From assembly GCA_017305635.1 (NCBI GenBank), contig JAFKKF010000012.1, positions 124,001-188,000 of the forward strand: a stretch of DNA of 64,000 bases, in the 5' to 3' direction. The notes under the pieces were generated by a model, which did not search any database, was not told the DNA's origin, and saw nothing but the letters and a program-made list of their open reading frames with translations. Shown one piece after another: positions 37,050 through 45,056 of the stretch. Positions within the stretch are counted from its first letter, which is position 1, and each line of letters starts with the position of its first letter. Origin of the DNA: Hyphomicrobiales bacterium (lineage in GTDB: Bacteria; Pseudomonadota; Alphaproteobacteria; Rhizobiales; Kaistiaceae). Both the position numbers and the translations under genes were made by a program.

Positions 37050-37055
37050 TGTGCG

Positions 37056-37460
37056 CTAAACCGGCTCGGTCACTGCACGGAAGCGGATGACGCCGTGCCA
37101 GGCGATGCCGTCCGGATCGATCGCGGCATCGGCGAACTCGAAGCGCAGATTGACGAGCACGTGCCCGTCGAGCTCCAGCGCCGCGTCGTGCAGTACATCC
37201 TTCAGCGCCTCGAGGATCGACCACGTCTCGCGTCTGCCGTGTTCGCGCGACCAGGCGTGGAGCACCAGCCGCAGCTCGGCGCCATCCTCGCTACCGGTGC
37301 TCCAGTCGCGCACCGTCCCGTCGCCGAAACTGACATAGGGAAAGGTCGCGGCGCGCGGCATCGCGTCGTAGATGCGGTCGCCGATCAGTGCGCCGGTCGC
37401 CGCATCCGCGACGAGGGTCGCATAGACCGCCTTCTGCAGGGCAAGTGCCGGATGGGTCAT
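37056..37460 (-). CDS. GTA tail terminator-type protein (DUF3168, g8-like)
   Basis: A 134-residue DUF3168 protein, the family that caps tails or joins tail to head. Typical features are ALQKAVYATLVADAATGALI, GDRIYDAMPRAATFPYVSFG and VLHAWSREHGRRETWSILEA. It overlaps the preceding gene by 4 bp, so the head-tail joining genes are translationally coupled. The length is normal and no damage is seen. Confidence 0.85.
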   Translation of the reverse strand: MTHPALALQKAVYATLVADAATGALIGDRIYDAMPRAATFPYVSFGDGTVRDWSTGSEDGAELRLVLHAWSREHGRRETWSILEALKDVLHDAALELDGHVLVNLRFEFADAAIDPDGIAWHGVIRFRAVTEPV

Positions 37461-37738
37461 CGTCCGCTCACCTCGTCGATGGCCGGGCCGATCACCGGAT
37501 CCGGCGCCGATGCGAGACTGCCGAACTCGCGCGCGAAGAGGCCCCCGGCCGAGACCATCACGGCCGCCTCCGCTGCCTCGCGCGGGGTCACGGTCACCGT
37601 CGCGCCGGGATGCTTCGCGGCGATCGCTGCCGCGAGCGTGTCCGCGCGGGCGGCAACCGCGCGCGCCACCGCCGGCCCCGCGGCAGCGCCGCGGAGCGCC
37701 CGAACCAGGCCGGCGCCGGTGAGCTCGCGTGCATTCAT
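37457..37738 (-). CDS. HK97 gp10-like head-tail joining protein, short
   Basis: A 93-residue protein between the head-closure and DUF3168 genes with 4-bp overlaps on both sides. The C-terminus GGLFAREFGSLASAPDPVIG then PAIDEVSGR resembles the FGT...RPFLxPAL ending of HK97 gp10-type proteins. It is shorter than typical gp10 (about 120-150 residues). Function is inferred from position and this ending only. Confidence 0.65.
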   Translation of the reverse strand: MNARELTGAGLVRALRGAAAGPAVARAVAARADTLAAAIAAKHPGATVTVTPREAAEAAVMVSAGGLFAREFGSLASAPDPVIGPAIDEVSGR

Positions 37739-38070
37739 GTCCCCTCCTCCGCGCAGCCGAGCTGCAGGTAGCGCCGGCTCTCGTCCGGATCGTGGACCGT
37801 GCGGATGCGGAAATGCCGCCCGCGATAGGCGATCCGCATGGAGGCCGTGACGTCGCCGCGCCAGCGCAGCGTCACCTTGTGGCTGACGACGCCGGCGAGA
37901 TGCGCGGCGATGGCTTTCTCGCGCGCCTCGACCGGTTCGATCCGCGCCCAGGCGGTCGCAAAGGTCGCCCAGGCCAGGCTCTCGCCGCCGGCATCGTCGC
38001 CGGTGCCGGCCGCCGCCTCGAGCGTCACCCGATGGCGGAGCCAGCCGGGATCGTCGGCGGGCGCCGTCAC
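37735..38070 (-). CDS. Head closure/adaptor protein (g7-like)
   Basis: A 111-residue SPP1 gp16/HK97-type head-tail adaptor. Recognisable features are GWLRHRVTLEAAAGTGDDAG, WARIEPVEAREKAIAAHLAG and IAYRGRHFRIRTVHDPDESR. It joins the connector to the tail. Start and stop overlap the neighbours by 4 bp. Its order after the gp6-like connector matches GTA clusters. Confidence 0.83.
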   Translation of the reverse strand: MTAPADDPGWLRHRVTLEAAAGTGDDAGGESLAWATFATAWARIEPVEAREKAIAAHLAGVVSHKVTLRWRGDVTASMRIAYRGRHFRIRTVHDPDESRRYLQLGCAEEGT

Positions 38071-38630
38071 AGCTTCAACACCCGGTAGGGCGCGACGAGC
38101 GCATCGAAGCCGGCGGGCGTGGTCGCCTCCGCCGTCTCGCCGAGGCCGCGATATTCGTACCAGTGCGCGGCCAGCATGAGGATCGCGTGGCGGAGCGGCG
38201 ACGGCACGTCATCCGCCTCGTCACCATAGCCGGCGGTGAGGTCGATCTCGATGCCGTTCAGCGCCAGTCCCGGCGCCGGCGGCGTCTCGAACCTCACTCG
38301 CGCCGGGATGGATGCCTTGTCGACCGAATAGGTCTCGGGAGCTGCGACATGCGGCTCGCCATCGGCATCGTAGATCGTGATCGCATCGATCGCGATCAGC
38401 GGCACGACGGGCACCCGGAGCACGCCGCTCACCGGCCAGGCATCGAGCCACAGGCGCCATTCCTGCCCGATGAGCACCCGGCGGGTCGCACTCTCGACAT
38501 GGCGGCGGGCGGTCGCGATCACCTGCGCCAGCCAGGCCTCGTCGTCCTCGCCGTCGAGGCGAAGATGCGCCTTCGCCTCTTCCAGCGTCACCGGCTCCAG
38601 CGCCGGCCCGGTGATCAGGGCAGCGGTCAT
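38067..38630 (-). CDS. Head-tail connector (gp6-like, g6-type)
   Basis: A 187-residue protein of the phage gp6-like/phiE125 gp8 family, which forms the ring under the portal. The signature is TLEEAKAHLRLDGEDDEAWL then ATARRHVESATRRVLIGQEW, with the later beta-rich half ending AGFDALVAPYRVLKL. It lies 92 bp after the capsid gene and overlaps g7 by 4 bp. Confidence 0.86.
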   Translation of the reverse strand: MTAALITGPALEPVTLEEAKAHLRLDGEDDEAWLAQVIATARRHVESATRRVLIGQEWRLWLDAWPVSGVLRVPVVPLIAIDAITIYDADGEPHVAAPETYSVDKASIPARVRFETPPAPGLALNGIEIDLTAGYGDEADDVPSPLRHAILMLAAHWYEYRGLGETAEATTPAGFDALVAPYRVLKL

Positions 38631-38722
38631 GCGGTCCTCGATGTGGGAGAAAGGTCAGGCGGCCCCGGCGCGAGGCCGGGACCGCCCTTTCGGCAGTCAT
38701 GAGCGGGAGGGACGCGGGGAAC

Positions 38723-39964
38723 TCAGGACGTGCCGAACTTGAGGAGCTTGATGGCGTCGAAGTCCTGGACGCCGCCGCCGACGCGCTTGGTCGTGTAGAA
38801 GAGCACGTAGGGTTTGGCGGAATAGGGATCGCGCAGCACGCGCACGCCGATGCGGTCGACGATCAGGTAGCCATGCCGGAAGTCGCCGAAGGCGATCGCG
38901 TAGGAATTCGCGTCGATGTTCGGCATGTCCTCGGACTCGGCGACCGGGAAGCCCATCAGGCTCGCCTGCCCGCCGGCCACCACGGCCGGCTGCCAGACAT
39001 AGTTGCCGTCGCCGTCCTTCAGCTTGCGGACCGCAGCCTGCGTCTTCCGGTTGAGGACCCAGGCGGCGTTCTGGCGATAGCCGGACTTCAGCGTGTAGAC
39101 GAGGTCGATGAGATTGTCGGCAGGATCGTCCTCGGCGAAGCCGGCCGAGACGCCGGTGACCACGTAGCCGATCTTGGTCCAGGCCCAGGAGCCCTCGGCG
39201 ACCTTGGTGTAGCTGAGGAAGCCGGTCGGCTTGCCCGAACCGTCGCCGGAGACGAAGGCCGTGCCCTCCTGCGTGGCGAAGGCCTGCTCGACCTCGCCGG
39301 CGATCCACTCGTCGATATTGACCGCGGTGTCGTCGAGAAGCGTCGCGCTCGCCGCCGGCATGGCGTAGAGCTCCATCGCCGGGAACTGCAGCTCGGCGAG
39401 CACCGGCGCCGTGGTCTGCGTGCGCGAGTCGGTCTCGGCCGCCCAGCCGGTCACCGCTCCGGTGGTGGTAAAGGGCTTCTTGTAGACGTTGCCCGAGATC
39501 TGGCGCACGCCCGAGATCGCCCGGATCGGCGAGACCGAAGCGAGCCGCCGGCCGATCTCGCGCTCCGTCTCGTCCGGCACCAGGTAGCCGCCATCGGAGC
39601 CGACGGTCAGCGACTTCCCTTCGAGACGGCGCATGCCGCCCTCCTCGCCGGCGCGGACATAGGCGTCGAAGGCCGCCTTGTGCTCGCTGACGATCGTGCG
39701 ACCGCCTTCGAGGCCGAGTTGCGGCCGGCGGCTCTTCAGCACCATCTGGTCGACCAGCTTTTTCTGCTCGTCCATGGCGCGATTGATGCGCTCGACCTTC
39801 TCGGTCGTCACCACGTCGGCCGACAGCTTCTTCTCGATCTCGCCGAGGCGCTCGTCATTGGCCGACTTGAAGGCCTCGAAGGCCTGCATGAACTCGTCAT
39901 AGGCGGCGGTGGCGTCGGCATCCGCCGACTTCACTTCAGGCGCCTTCGTCAGCGCGTCGCTCAT
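38723..39964 (-). CDS. HK97-fold major capsid protein (g5-like)
   Basis: A 413-residue capsid subunit. The N-terminal third is a charged coiled coil (EFMQAFEAFKSANDERLGEI; KVERINRAMDEQKKLVDQMV) that acts as scaffold and is cleaved off in related particles. The HK97 core follows (GGYLVPDETEREIGRRLASV; FGDFRHGYLIVDRIGVRVLR). The ATG at 39964 is favoured over 39970 because AAAGGA is then correctly spaced. The frame is intact. Confidence 0.92.
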   Translation of the reverse strand: MSDALTKAPEVKSADADATAAYDEFMQAFEAFKSANDERLGEIEKKLSADVVTTEKVERINRAMDEQKKLVDQMVLKSRRPQLGLEGGRTIVSEHKAAFDAYVRAGEEGGMRRLEGKSLTVGSDGGYLVPDETEREIGRRLASVSPIRAISGVRQISGNVYKKPFTTTGAVTGWAAETDSRTQTTAPVLAELQFPAMELYAMPAASATLLDDTAVNIDEWIAGEVEQAFATQEGTAFVSGDGSGKPTGFLSYTKVAEGSWAWTKIGYVVTGVSAGFAEDDPADNLIDLVYTLKSGYRQNAAWVLNRKTQAAVRKLKDGDGNYVWQPAVVAGGQASLMGFPVAESEDMPNIDANSYAIAFGDFRHGYLIVDRIGVRVLRDPYSAKPYVLFYTTKRVGGGVQDFDAIKLLKFGTS

Positions 39965-40002
39965 GGTCATCCTTTCGTTCGGTGAGGGGCTGTGGAGAGA
40001 TG

Positions 40003-40524
40003 TCAGCCGGCGGCCCGGCGGAGCATGGCTGCCGCCCGGCGCAGCGTCCGGCCAAGGGTCGCGCGCTTGACGCTTTCGACGCGGGCGCCGGGAAGCATCG
40101 GGAAGGTGACGACCGAGACCTCGAAGAGGTCGACCTCGAGCAGGCGCCGGACGCCGCTCGATGCGTCCTTCCGTGCGCGTACCGTGCGGTAGCCGATGGA
40201 CAAACCATCGAGCGCGCCGGCGCGGATCAGCGCCAGCACCTCGCGCGCCTTGCCGACGCCGCCGGCGAGCCGGCCCTTGACGTGGAGCCCGCGCGCATCC
40301 TCGCGCATGTCGAGCCAGATGCCGATCGGCTGGTTCGGGTCGTGCTGCCAGAGCATGCGGATGCCGCCCGCCCCGCGCCGCCGCAGCGATTCGGCGAAGG
40401 CGCCGGGCATCACCATGTCGCGGCCGAGATCGGCCTTGCCGAAGAGGCTCGCATAGCCGGCAAAGGTCCCGTCGGCCTCGACGGCGATATCGCCACGGGC
40501 GAATTTGGTTTCGGTGATGGGCAT
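40003..40524 (-). CDS. HK97-family prohead protease (g4-like)
   Basis: A 173-residue serine protease that processes capsid N-termini. Motifs are FAGYASLFGKADLGRDMVMP, the catalytic-region histidine in MLWQHDPNQPIG and the serine in LDGLSIGYRTV, then LLEVDLFEVSVVTFPMLPGA. The C-terminus is Arg/Ala-rich. The ATG at 40524 has GGAGGGG upstream; the longer open frame runs through another small gene. It is immediately followed by the capsid gene. Confidence 0.9.
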   Translation of the reverse strand: MPITETKFARGDIAVEADGTFAGYASLFGKADLGRDMVMPGAFAESLRRRGAGGIRMLWQHDPNQPIGIWLDMREDARGLHVKGRLAGGVGKAREVLALIRAGALDGLSIGYRTVRARKDASSGVRRLLEVDLFEVSVVTFPMLPGARVESVKRATLGRTLRRAAAMLRRAAG

Positions 40525-40528
40525 GGCC

Positions 40529-40663
40529 CTACCCCTCCACCGCCCGGATCCGCGCCGTCGCGCCGGCGCGGCGCATGGCCCGCGCCAGGCTTGCGGCGAA
40601 GCGGGCAAAGACCGTTCGGTGCCCGTCGCGGCGATGCGCGACGAGGCTCGCAATCAGCGTCAT
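40529..40663 (-). CDS. Small arginine-rich ORF between g3.5 and protease genes
   Basis: A 44-codon frame starting at an ATG with AGAGGA upstream and ending 4 bp before the protease start: MTLIASLVAHRRDGHRTVFA then RFAASLARAMRRAGATARI. It fills the only space between two GTA genes on the same strand. It is Arg/Ala-rich with no recognised domain. Small ORFs occur here in other GTA clusters, but this could be chance in high-GC DNA. Confidence 0.45.
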   Translation of the reverse strand: MTLIASLVAHRRDGHRTVFARFAASLARAMRRAGATARIRAVEG

Positions 40664-40675
40664 GTCATGATCCTC

Positions 40676-40864
40676 TCAGTCGCGGTCGCCGAAGAAGCGG
40701 TTCAGCTTGGCGATCTCGTTGACGAAGTCGTTGAAGCGCCGGTTCGAGGCCGCGAGCTCGCGGAGCGCCCAGAAGAGCAGCCCGGTCGAGGCGCTCGCCC
40801 AGAGGAAGAGCGCGAGATGCGCGAGGTCGCCGCGCTCGCTGAAGGTGCGGGTGATCTCGTCCAC
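40676..40864 (-). CDS. GTA g3.5-like small membrane protein
   Basis: A 62-residue protein with one hydrophobic helix (LAHLALFLWASASTGLLFWA) followed by an amphipathic polar C-terminus (LRELAASNRRFNDFVNEIAK). It lies 4 bp after the portal gene, where RcGTA has the small orf g3.5. Function is unknown. Conservation of this tiny gene at its place supports GTA rather than ordinary prophage ancestry. Confidence 0.75.
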   Translation of the reverse strand: MDEITRTFSERGDLAHLALFLWASASTGLLFWALRELAASNRRFNDFVNEIAKLNRFFGDRD

Positions 40865-40868
40865 GCTT

Positions 40869-42065
40869 TCATTCCATCGGCCCGTAGCCGACCGCGGCGC
40901 GCTTCTCGTCCTCGGTCAGGAAGTCCGCCGCGCCGACCCGCCGCCAGAGCGCGTCGCGGTCGCCGGCCAGCGCCTCGACCGGATCGGTATCGCAGGCGAG
41001 CCGCAGCTCCTTGCCGAAGGCCGGCGCCAGCCAGGCGCCGAGCGCCCCCGTCACCCGCGCCACCAGCGGCAGGACCGTGCCGCGCCAGAAGGCTCGGTTG
41101 GCCTCCTGGTAGTTCGAATAGGTATTGTCGCCGGGAATGCCGAGGAGCATCGGCGGGACGCCGAAGGCGAGCGCGATCTCCCGCGCCGCCATGTTCTTGG
41201 CTTCGAGGAAATCCATGTCCTTCGGCGTCAGGCTCATCGGCCGCCAGTCGAGCCCGCCTTCGAGGAGCAGCGGCCGGCCGGCATGGCGCGCGCCCTGGTA
41301 GCCGGTCTCCAGCTCCTTCTTCAGCCGTTCGAACTGCTCCTCGGAGAGGTTGCCGCCTTCCTTCGCCTGATAGACCAGCGCACCGGAAGGCCGCGCCGAA
41401 TTGTCGAGGAGCGCCTTGTTCCAGGCGCCCGCCGCATTGTGCAGGTCGAGCGCAACCTGCGCCGCCTCGATGGGCGCGAAGCCGTAGTGGTCGTCGAGCG
41501 GATGGAAGAAGGCGAGCTGCAGGATCGGCGCCAGCGTCCCGTCGCCCTCGTCGACGAAGCGCACCGTGCGTCCGCCGACCGAATATTCGAACGCCTCCGG
41601 CCAGCCGTCCGGCCCGGGCACGACCTTCATGCGGTCGGGCCGCAGGAGATGCAGCTCGCCCGGCATGCCGTCGATGCTCACCGCCTCGACATAGGCATTG
41701 CCCGCGACGAGCAGGTAGCCGTACAGCGCCTCGCGGAACTCGTTGCCCGCCTGCCGGCGGTTCGGCCGCCCGAGCAGCGCCAGAAGCGGATGATCGGCTA
41801 CCTCTGCCGGGCCTTCGTAGAGGAGGAGCGGGACCGATGCAGCAGCCTCCGCGATCATGCGCACCGAGCGGAAGACTACGGCGTTGCGCGCGAAACCCTC
41901 GCGGGCGAGCGCCGCATAGTCGCGCGGCGTCCAGGCGGGCCGCCCATGGGTCTGCAGCGCGATCACCGGCGACGCGGCGGAAGCCTTGGCCTCGACCGGC
42001 GCCGCCGCACCGGACGCACGCCTGCTGCCCGCGCCGAAGCGCGTCATCCAACCGAACCGGGCCAT
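40869..42065 (-). CDS. HK97-family portal protein (g3-like)
   Basis: A 398-residue portal subunit, the dodecameric DNA entry ring. Typical stretches are FARNAVVFRSVRMIAEAAAS, REALYGYLLVAGNAYVEAV, YGFAPIEAAQVALDLHNAAG, FGVPPMLLGIPGDNTYSNYQ and EANRAFWRGTVLPLVARV. GAAGGAGG lies just before the ATG. The frame is intact. A terminator-like hairpin sits 32-52 bp upstream, and the terminase genes are 3.8 kb away across opposite-strand genes, so it needs its own promoter. Confidence 0.92.
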   Translation of the reverse strand: MARFGWMTRFGAGSRRASGAAAPVEAKASAASPVIALQTHGRPAWTPRDYAALAREGFARNAVVFRSVRMIAEAAASVPLLLYEGPAEVADHPLLALLGRPNRRQAGNEFREALYGYLLVAGNAYVEAVSIDGMPGELHLLRPDRMKVVPGPDGWPEAFEYSVGGRTVRFVDEGDGTLAPILQLAFFHPLDDHYGFAPIEAAQVALDLHNAAGAWNKALLDNSARPSGALVYQAKEGGNLSEEQFERLKKELETGYQGARHAGRPLLLEGGLDWRPMSLTPKDMDFLEAKNMAAREIALAFGVPPMLLGIPGDNTYSNYQEANRAFWRGTVLPLVARVTGALGAWLAPAFGKELRLACDTDPVEALAGDRDALWRRVGAADFLTEDEKRAAVGYGPME

Positions 42066-42565
42066 CCGGCCTCCTTCAGGATCTCACAAACGAAAACGGC
42101 CGGGACGAACCCGGCCGAAAATCAGAAGGCGCAGCGTTGCCGCGCGGTTGCTCCCCTGCGAAGCGGGGGAGCTGTCGGCGAAGCCGACTGAGGGGGCGAG
42201 CGTGATGCCGAAGATGGAGTGCGTTCCCGCCCCCACCACCGCCTTCGGCGGTCCCCCTCCCCCGCTTCGCAGGGGAGGAACCGCGTCGACCCGGTCAGCT
42301 CCACCCGTGACGCAGAGGGCGGGACGAATCCCGCCACCAACCCCACCATCGTCATGGCCGGCCTTGTGCCGGCCATCCACGACTTCGGTTCAGCGGGGCA
42401 CCGCCATCCGCACCTGTTCGACGATATCGAGACCTTACCGAAGCACCGTCGCGGTGTCAAGGACAATATTCCTATTTCCTTCCTGTGACCCGCGTCATTG
42501 CCGCATCCCTTCCCGACCCCTATCTGGCGCATCTTCGCGCGGGGGCATGACCAGGGAGATCCGCA
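42066..42565. repeat. 500-bp intergenic region with family B and other palindromes
   Basis: No gene is seen. Besides the terminator-like hairpin it holds a diverged family B repeat (about 42150-42279: CTCCCCTGCGAAGCGGGGGA ... CCCGCTTCGCAGGGGAGG), a GGCGGGA/TCCCGCC hairpin at 42318-42335 and a 9-bp stem ATGGCCGGC/GCCGGCCAT at 42354-42376. The last is of a type widespread in alphaproteobacterial intergenic DNA. The cysK promoter must lie in the final 150 bp, which is less GC-rich (GGACAATATTCCTATTTCC). Confidence 0.75.
42093..42117 (-). terminator. Terminator-like hairpin just upstream of the portal gene
   Basis: An 8-bp perfect stem (CGGCCGGG / CCCGGCCG, 42097-42117) with a 5-base loop is followed on the minus strand by TTTT (42096-42093) and CGTTT. 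It would stop minus-strand transcription about 30 bp before the portal ATG, acting as an attenuator or insulating portal from upstream read-through. Confidence 0.55.
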
Positions 42566-43621
42566 ATGGCCAGTTTCAATTCCATCCTCGGGACCGTCGG
42601 GCACACCCCGGTCGTCCGCATCAACCGCCTGGCGCCGGCCGGCATCAACCTCTTCGTCAAGGTCGAGGCCTTCAATCCGCTCGGCTCGGTCAAGGACCGG
42701 CTGGCCCTCGGCGTCATCGAGGCGGCGGAGAAGTCGGGCGAGCTGAAGCCCGGCCAGACCGTGATCGAGGCGACCAGCGGCAATACCGGCATCGGCCTCG
42801 CCATGGTCTGCGCGGCCAAGGGCTACCCGCTCGTCGTCACCATGGCCGAGCCCTTCAGCGTCGAGCGTCGGCGCCTCATGCGCTTCCTCGGCGCCAAGGT
42901 GATCATCACGCCGGCGGCCGAGCGCGGCGTCGGCATGGTGCGCAAGGCGACCGAGCTGGCCAAGGCCCATGGCTGGTTCCTCACCCGCCAGTTCGAGAAC
43001 GAGGCCAATCCCGACTTCCATTCGAAGACCACGGCGCGCGAGATCATCGACGATTTCGCCGGCGAGCGGCTCGACTACTGGGTCACCGGCTACGGCACCG
43101 GCGGCACCTTGAAGGGCGTCGCCCGGGTCCTGGCGAAGGAGCGGCCCGAGACCCGGATCGTCGTCTGCGAGCCGGCCGACGCGGCGCTCCTCGCCTCCGG
43201 CCAGGAGCAGGCGCGCAACCCCGACGGTTCGCCCGCCGCGCCCCATCCCGCCTTCAAGCCGCACCCGATGCAGGGCTGGGTGCCCGACTTCATCCCGAAG
43301 ATCACCGGCGATGCGGTCGCCGCCGGCGCGGTCGGCAAGCTCCTCACCATTCCCGGCCCGGAGGCGCTGAAGATGAGCCGCGAGCTCGCCACCAGGGAAG
43401 GCATCTTCGTCGGCATCACGTCGGGCGCCACCTTCGCCGGCGCGCTGCAGGTGGCGCGGGAAGCCGAAAAGGGCTCCACCATCCTCTGCATGCTGCCCGA
43501 TACCGGCGAGCGCTACCTGTCGACGCCGCTCTTCGCCGACGTGCCGGCGGACATGACGGAGGAGGAGCTCGCCATCTCGCGCTCCACGCCCTCCGGCCAG
43601 CTGCCGCCGAAAGCCGCCTGA
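42566..43621 (+). CDS. cysK: Cysteine synthase A-like PLP enzyme
   Basis: A 351-residue beta-family PLP enzyme that makes cysteine from O-acetylserine and sulfide. PLP-lysine Lys43 is in NPLGSVKDR; the substrate loop is EATSGNTGIG and the phosphate cup GYGTGGTLKG. It is about 30-40 residues longer than enteric CysK, mainly by a loop (PDGSPAAPHPAFKPHPMQGW) and a C-terminal tail. GGGAG precedes the ATG. It is the first of four plus-strand genes that split the GTA cluster. Confidence 0.9.
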   Translation: MASFNSILGTVGHTPVVRINRLAPAGINLFVKVEAFNPLGSVKDRLALGVIEAAEKSGELKPGQTVIEATSGNTGIGLAMVCAAKGYPLVVTMAEPFSVERRRLMRFLGAKVIITPAAERGVGMVRKATELAKAHGWFLTRQFENEANPDFHSKTTAREIIDDFAGERLDYWVTGYGTGGTLKGVARVLAKERPETRIVVCEPADAALLASGQEQARNPDGSPAAPHPAFKPHPMQGWVPDFIPKITGDAVAAGAVGKLLTIPGPEALKMSRELATREGIFVGITSGATFAGALQVAREAEKGSTILCMLPDTGERYLSTPLFADVPADMTEEELAISRSTPSGQLPPKAA

Positions 43622-43740
43622 GCGCCTGTGACGGCGGTCATATTGTCGCGCCGTTCGGATGTATATCTGGTCCACGAACCGTTCGACGGGGGATTCGCGC
43701 CGGCCGCGGCTGGCGCGCCAACAAGGAAAGGGTTGATCCT

Positions 43741-44043
43741 ATGAACCTCAAGAAGAGCATTGCCGGCGCCGTCACGGCGCTCGCCGTCGTCGCCATGGCC
43801 GCCGGCCCGGCGGAGGCCAAATCCAAGTCGTACTGCGCCCAGAAGGCACAGAACATCGCCAACCAGCGCGCCCTCGGCTCGACCGCGGTCGGCGCCGTCG
43901 GTGGCTGCATCATCGGCGCCATCGTCGCGCACAAGTGCGGCGTCGGCGCCGCGGTCGGCGGCGTCGGCGGCTTCGCCATCGGCAGCGCCCAGTGGAAGAA
44001 GGTCTACAACCAGGTCTATTGGCAGTGCCGTAATTCCAAGTAG
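43741..44043 (+). CDS. Exported glycine-zipper protein
   Basis: A 100-residue protein with a signal peptide (MNLKKSIAGAVTALAVVAMA ... AEA). The mature part has alternating Gly/Ala hydrophobic segments (GSTAVGAVGGCIIGAIVAHK; GVGAAVGGVGGFAIGS) typical of glycine zippers that insert in the outer membrane. Four cysteines may pair. AAGGAAAGGG lies upstream of the ATG. No specific family is recognised. It is followed by the Tat-signal methyltransferase. Confidence 0.75.
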   Translation: MNLKKSIAGAVTALAVVAMAAGPAEAKSKSYCAQKAQNIANQRALGSTAVGAVGGCIIGAIVAHKCGVGAAVGGVGGFAIGSAQWKKVYNQVYWQCRNSK

Positions 44044-44159
44044 CCGAGGCTGCCACGCCGGCGCCAAAGTTAGGGCCCATCCGGCGCCCGCCTGATGCGA
44101 TAGCCGCGGCACCAGCGCCGCGGCTATATTCGTTTCGGGGATCGCAAGGTGGGTTGAGG

Positions 44160-45029
44160 ATGGATCGTCGCCGCTTCGTTCTAGGCGCTGCCGCGCTTGC
44201 CGGCGGGGCGCTGCTTCCCGCCGCCGCGCTCGCCAAGGTGCCCTCGCCCTACGGCGTCGACCTCCTGCCGCCGCTCGACGACCGCGAGGCCTTCATCGTC
44301 TGGATGAAGGCCAATCGCGGCGAGGATCCCACCTTCCTCGGCCAGCGCTTCGACCGCTACCTGCAGCTCCTCGAGCACCGCGACCTGTTCACGCCGGCCG
44401 ACAAGCGCGCCTTCCTGATGACGCCGCGCGAGGAATTCGCCCTCAAGCAGAATGCCGCCCGCGTCTATGACCGCGCCTTCCTCGACATCGGCTACGGCGT
44501 CACCATCTCGGGGCCCAATCTCGTCGGCCGCATGACCTCGTCGCTGGCGGTCAAGCGCGGCGACAGGGTGCTCGAGATCGGCACCGGTTCCGGCTACCAG
44601 TCCGCCTATCTCTCCTACCTCACCGACAAGGTCTTCTCGATCGAGATCATCAAGCCGCTCGCCGAGCGCACGCGCAAGAACTACGACCGGCTGATCGATG
44701 CGGGCTATACCGAATACGCCACCATCTCGACCAGGAACGACGACGGCTACTACGGCTGGGAAGAGGCGGCGCCTTTCGACAAGATCGTCGTGACCTGCGG
44801 CATCGACCACATCCCGCCGCCGCTCCTCAAGCAGTTGAAGCCCGACGGCATCATGGTCATCCCGGTCGGCCCGCCCGGCGCGCAGCACGTCCTGAAGGTC
44901 ACGCGCCGCACGCAAGCCGACGGCACCGTCACCGTCGATCGCGCCGACATCTATCGCGGCTCGATCGTTCCCTTCGTTCCCTTCACCAAGCTCGAAGGCA
45001 CCGAGATCAAAGGCACGCACGACCAGTAG
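44160..45029 (+). CDS. PCMT-like methyltransferase with Tat-type signal
   Basis: A 289-residue protein related to L-isoaspartate O-methyltransferases. The SAM motif I is VLEIGTGSGYQSAYLS; the later motif DKIVVTCGIDHIPPPLLKQL and VIPVGPPGAQHVL fit the PCMT family. The N-terminus MDRRRFVLGAAALAGGALLP looks like a twin-arginine signal with an AxA-like site (AALA). Export of a SAM-dependent enzyme would be odd because the periplasm is not known to hold SAM. The ATG at 44160 is supported by AAGGTGG; a TTG two codons earlier is less likely. Confidence 0.82.
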   Translation: MDRRRFVLGAAALAGGALLPAAALAKVPSPYGVDLLPPLDDREAFIVWMKANRGEDPTFLGQRFDRYLQLLEHRDLFTPADKRAFLMTPREEFALKQNAARVYDRAFLDIGYGVTISGPNLVGRMTSSLAVKRGDRVLEIGTGSGYQSAYLSYLTDKVFSIEIIKPLAERTRKNYDRLIDAGYTEYATISTRNDDGYYGWEEAAPFDKIVVTCGIDHIPPPLLKQLKPDGIMVIPVGPPGAQHVLKVTRRTQADGTVTVDRADIYRGSIVPFVPFTKLEGTEIKGTHDQ

Positions 45030-45056
45030 ACCCGCAACCCTTCGGAGGACCGGCGC

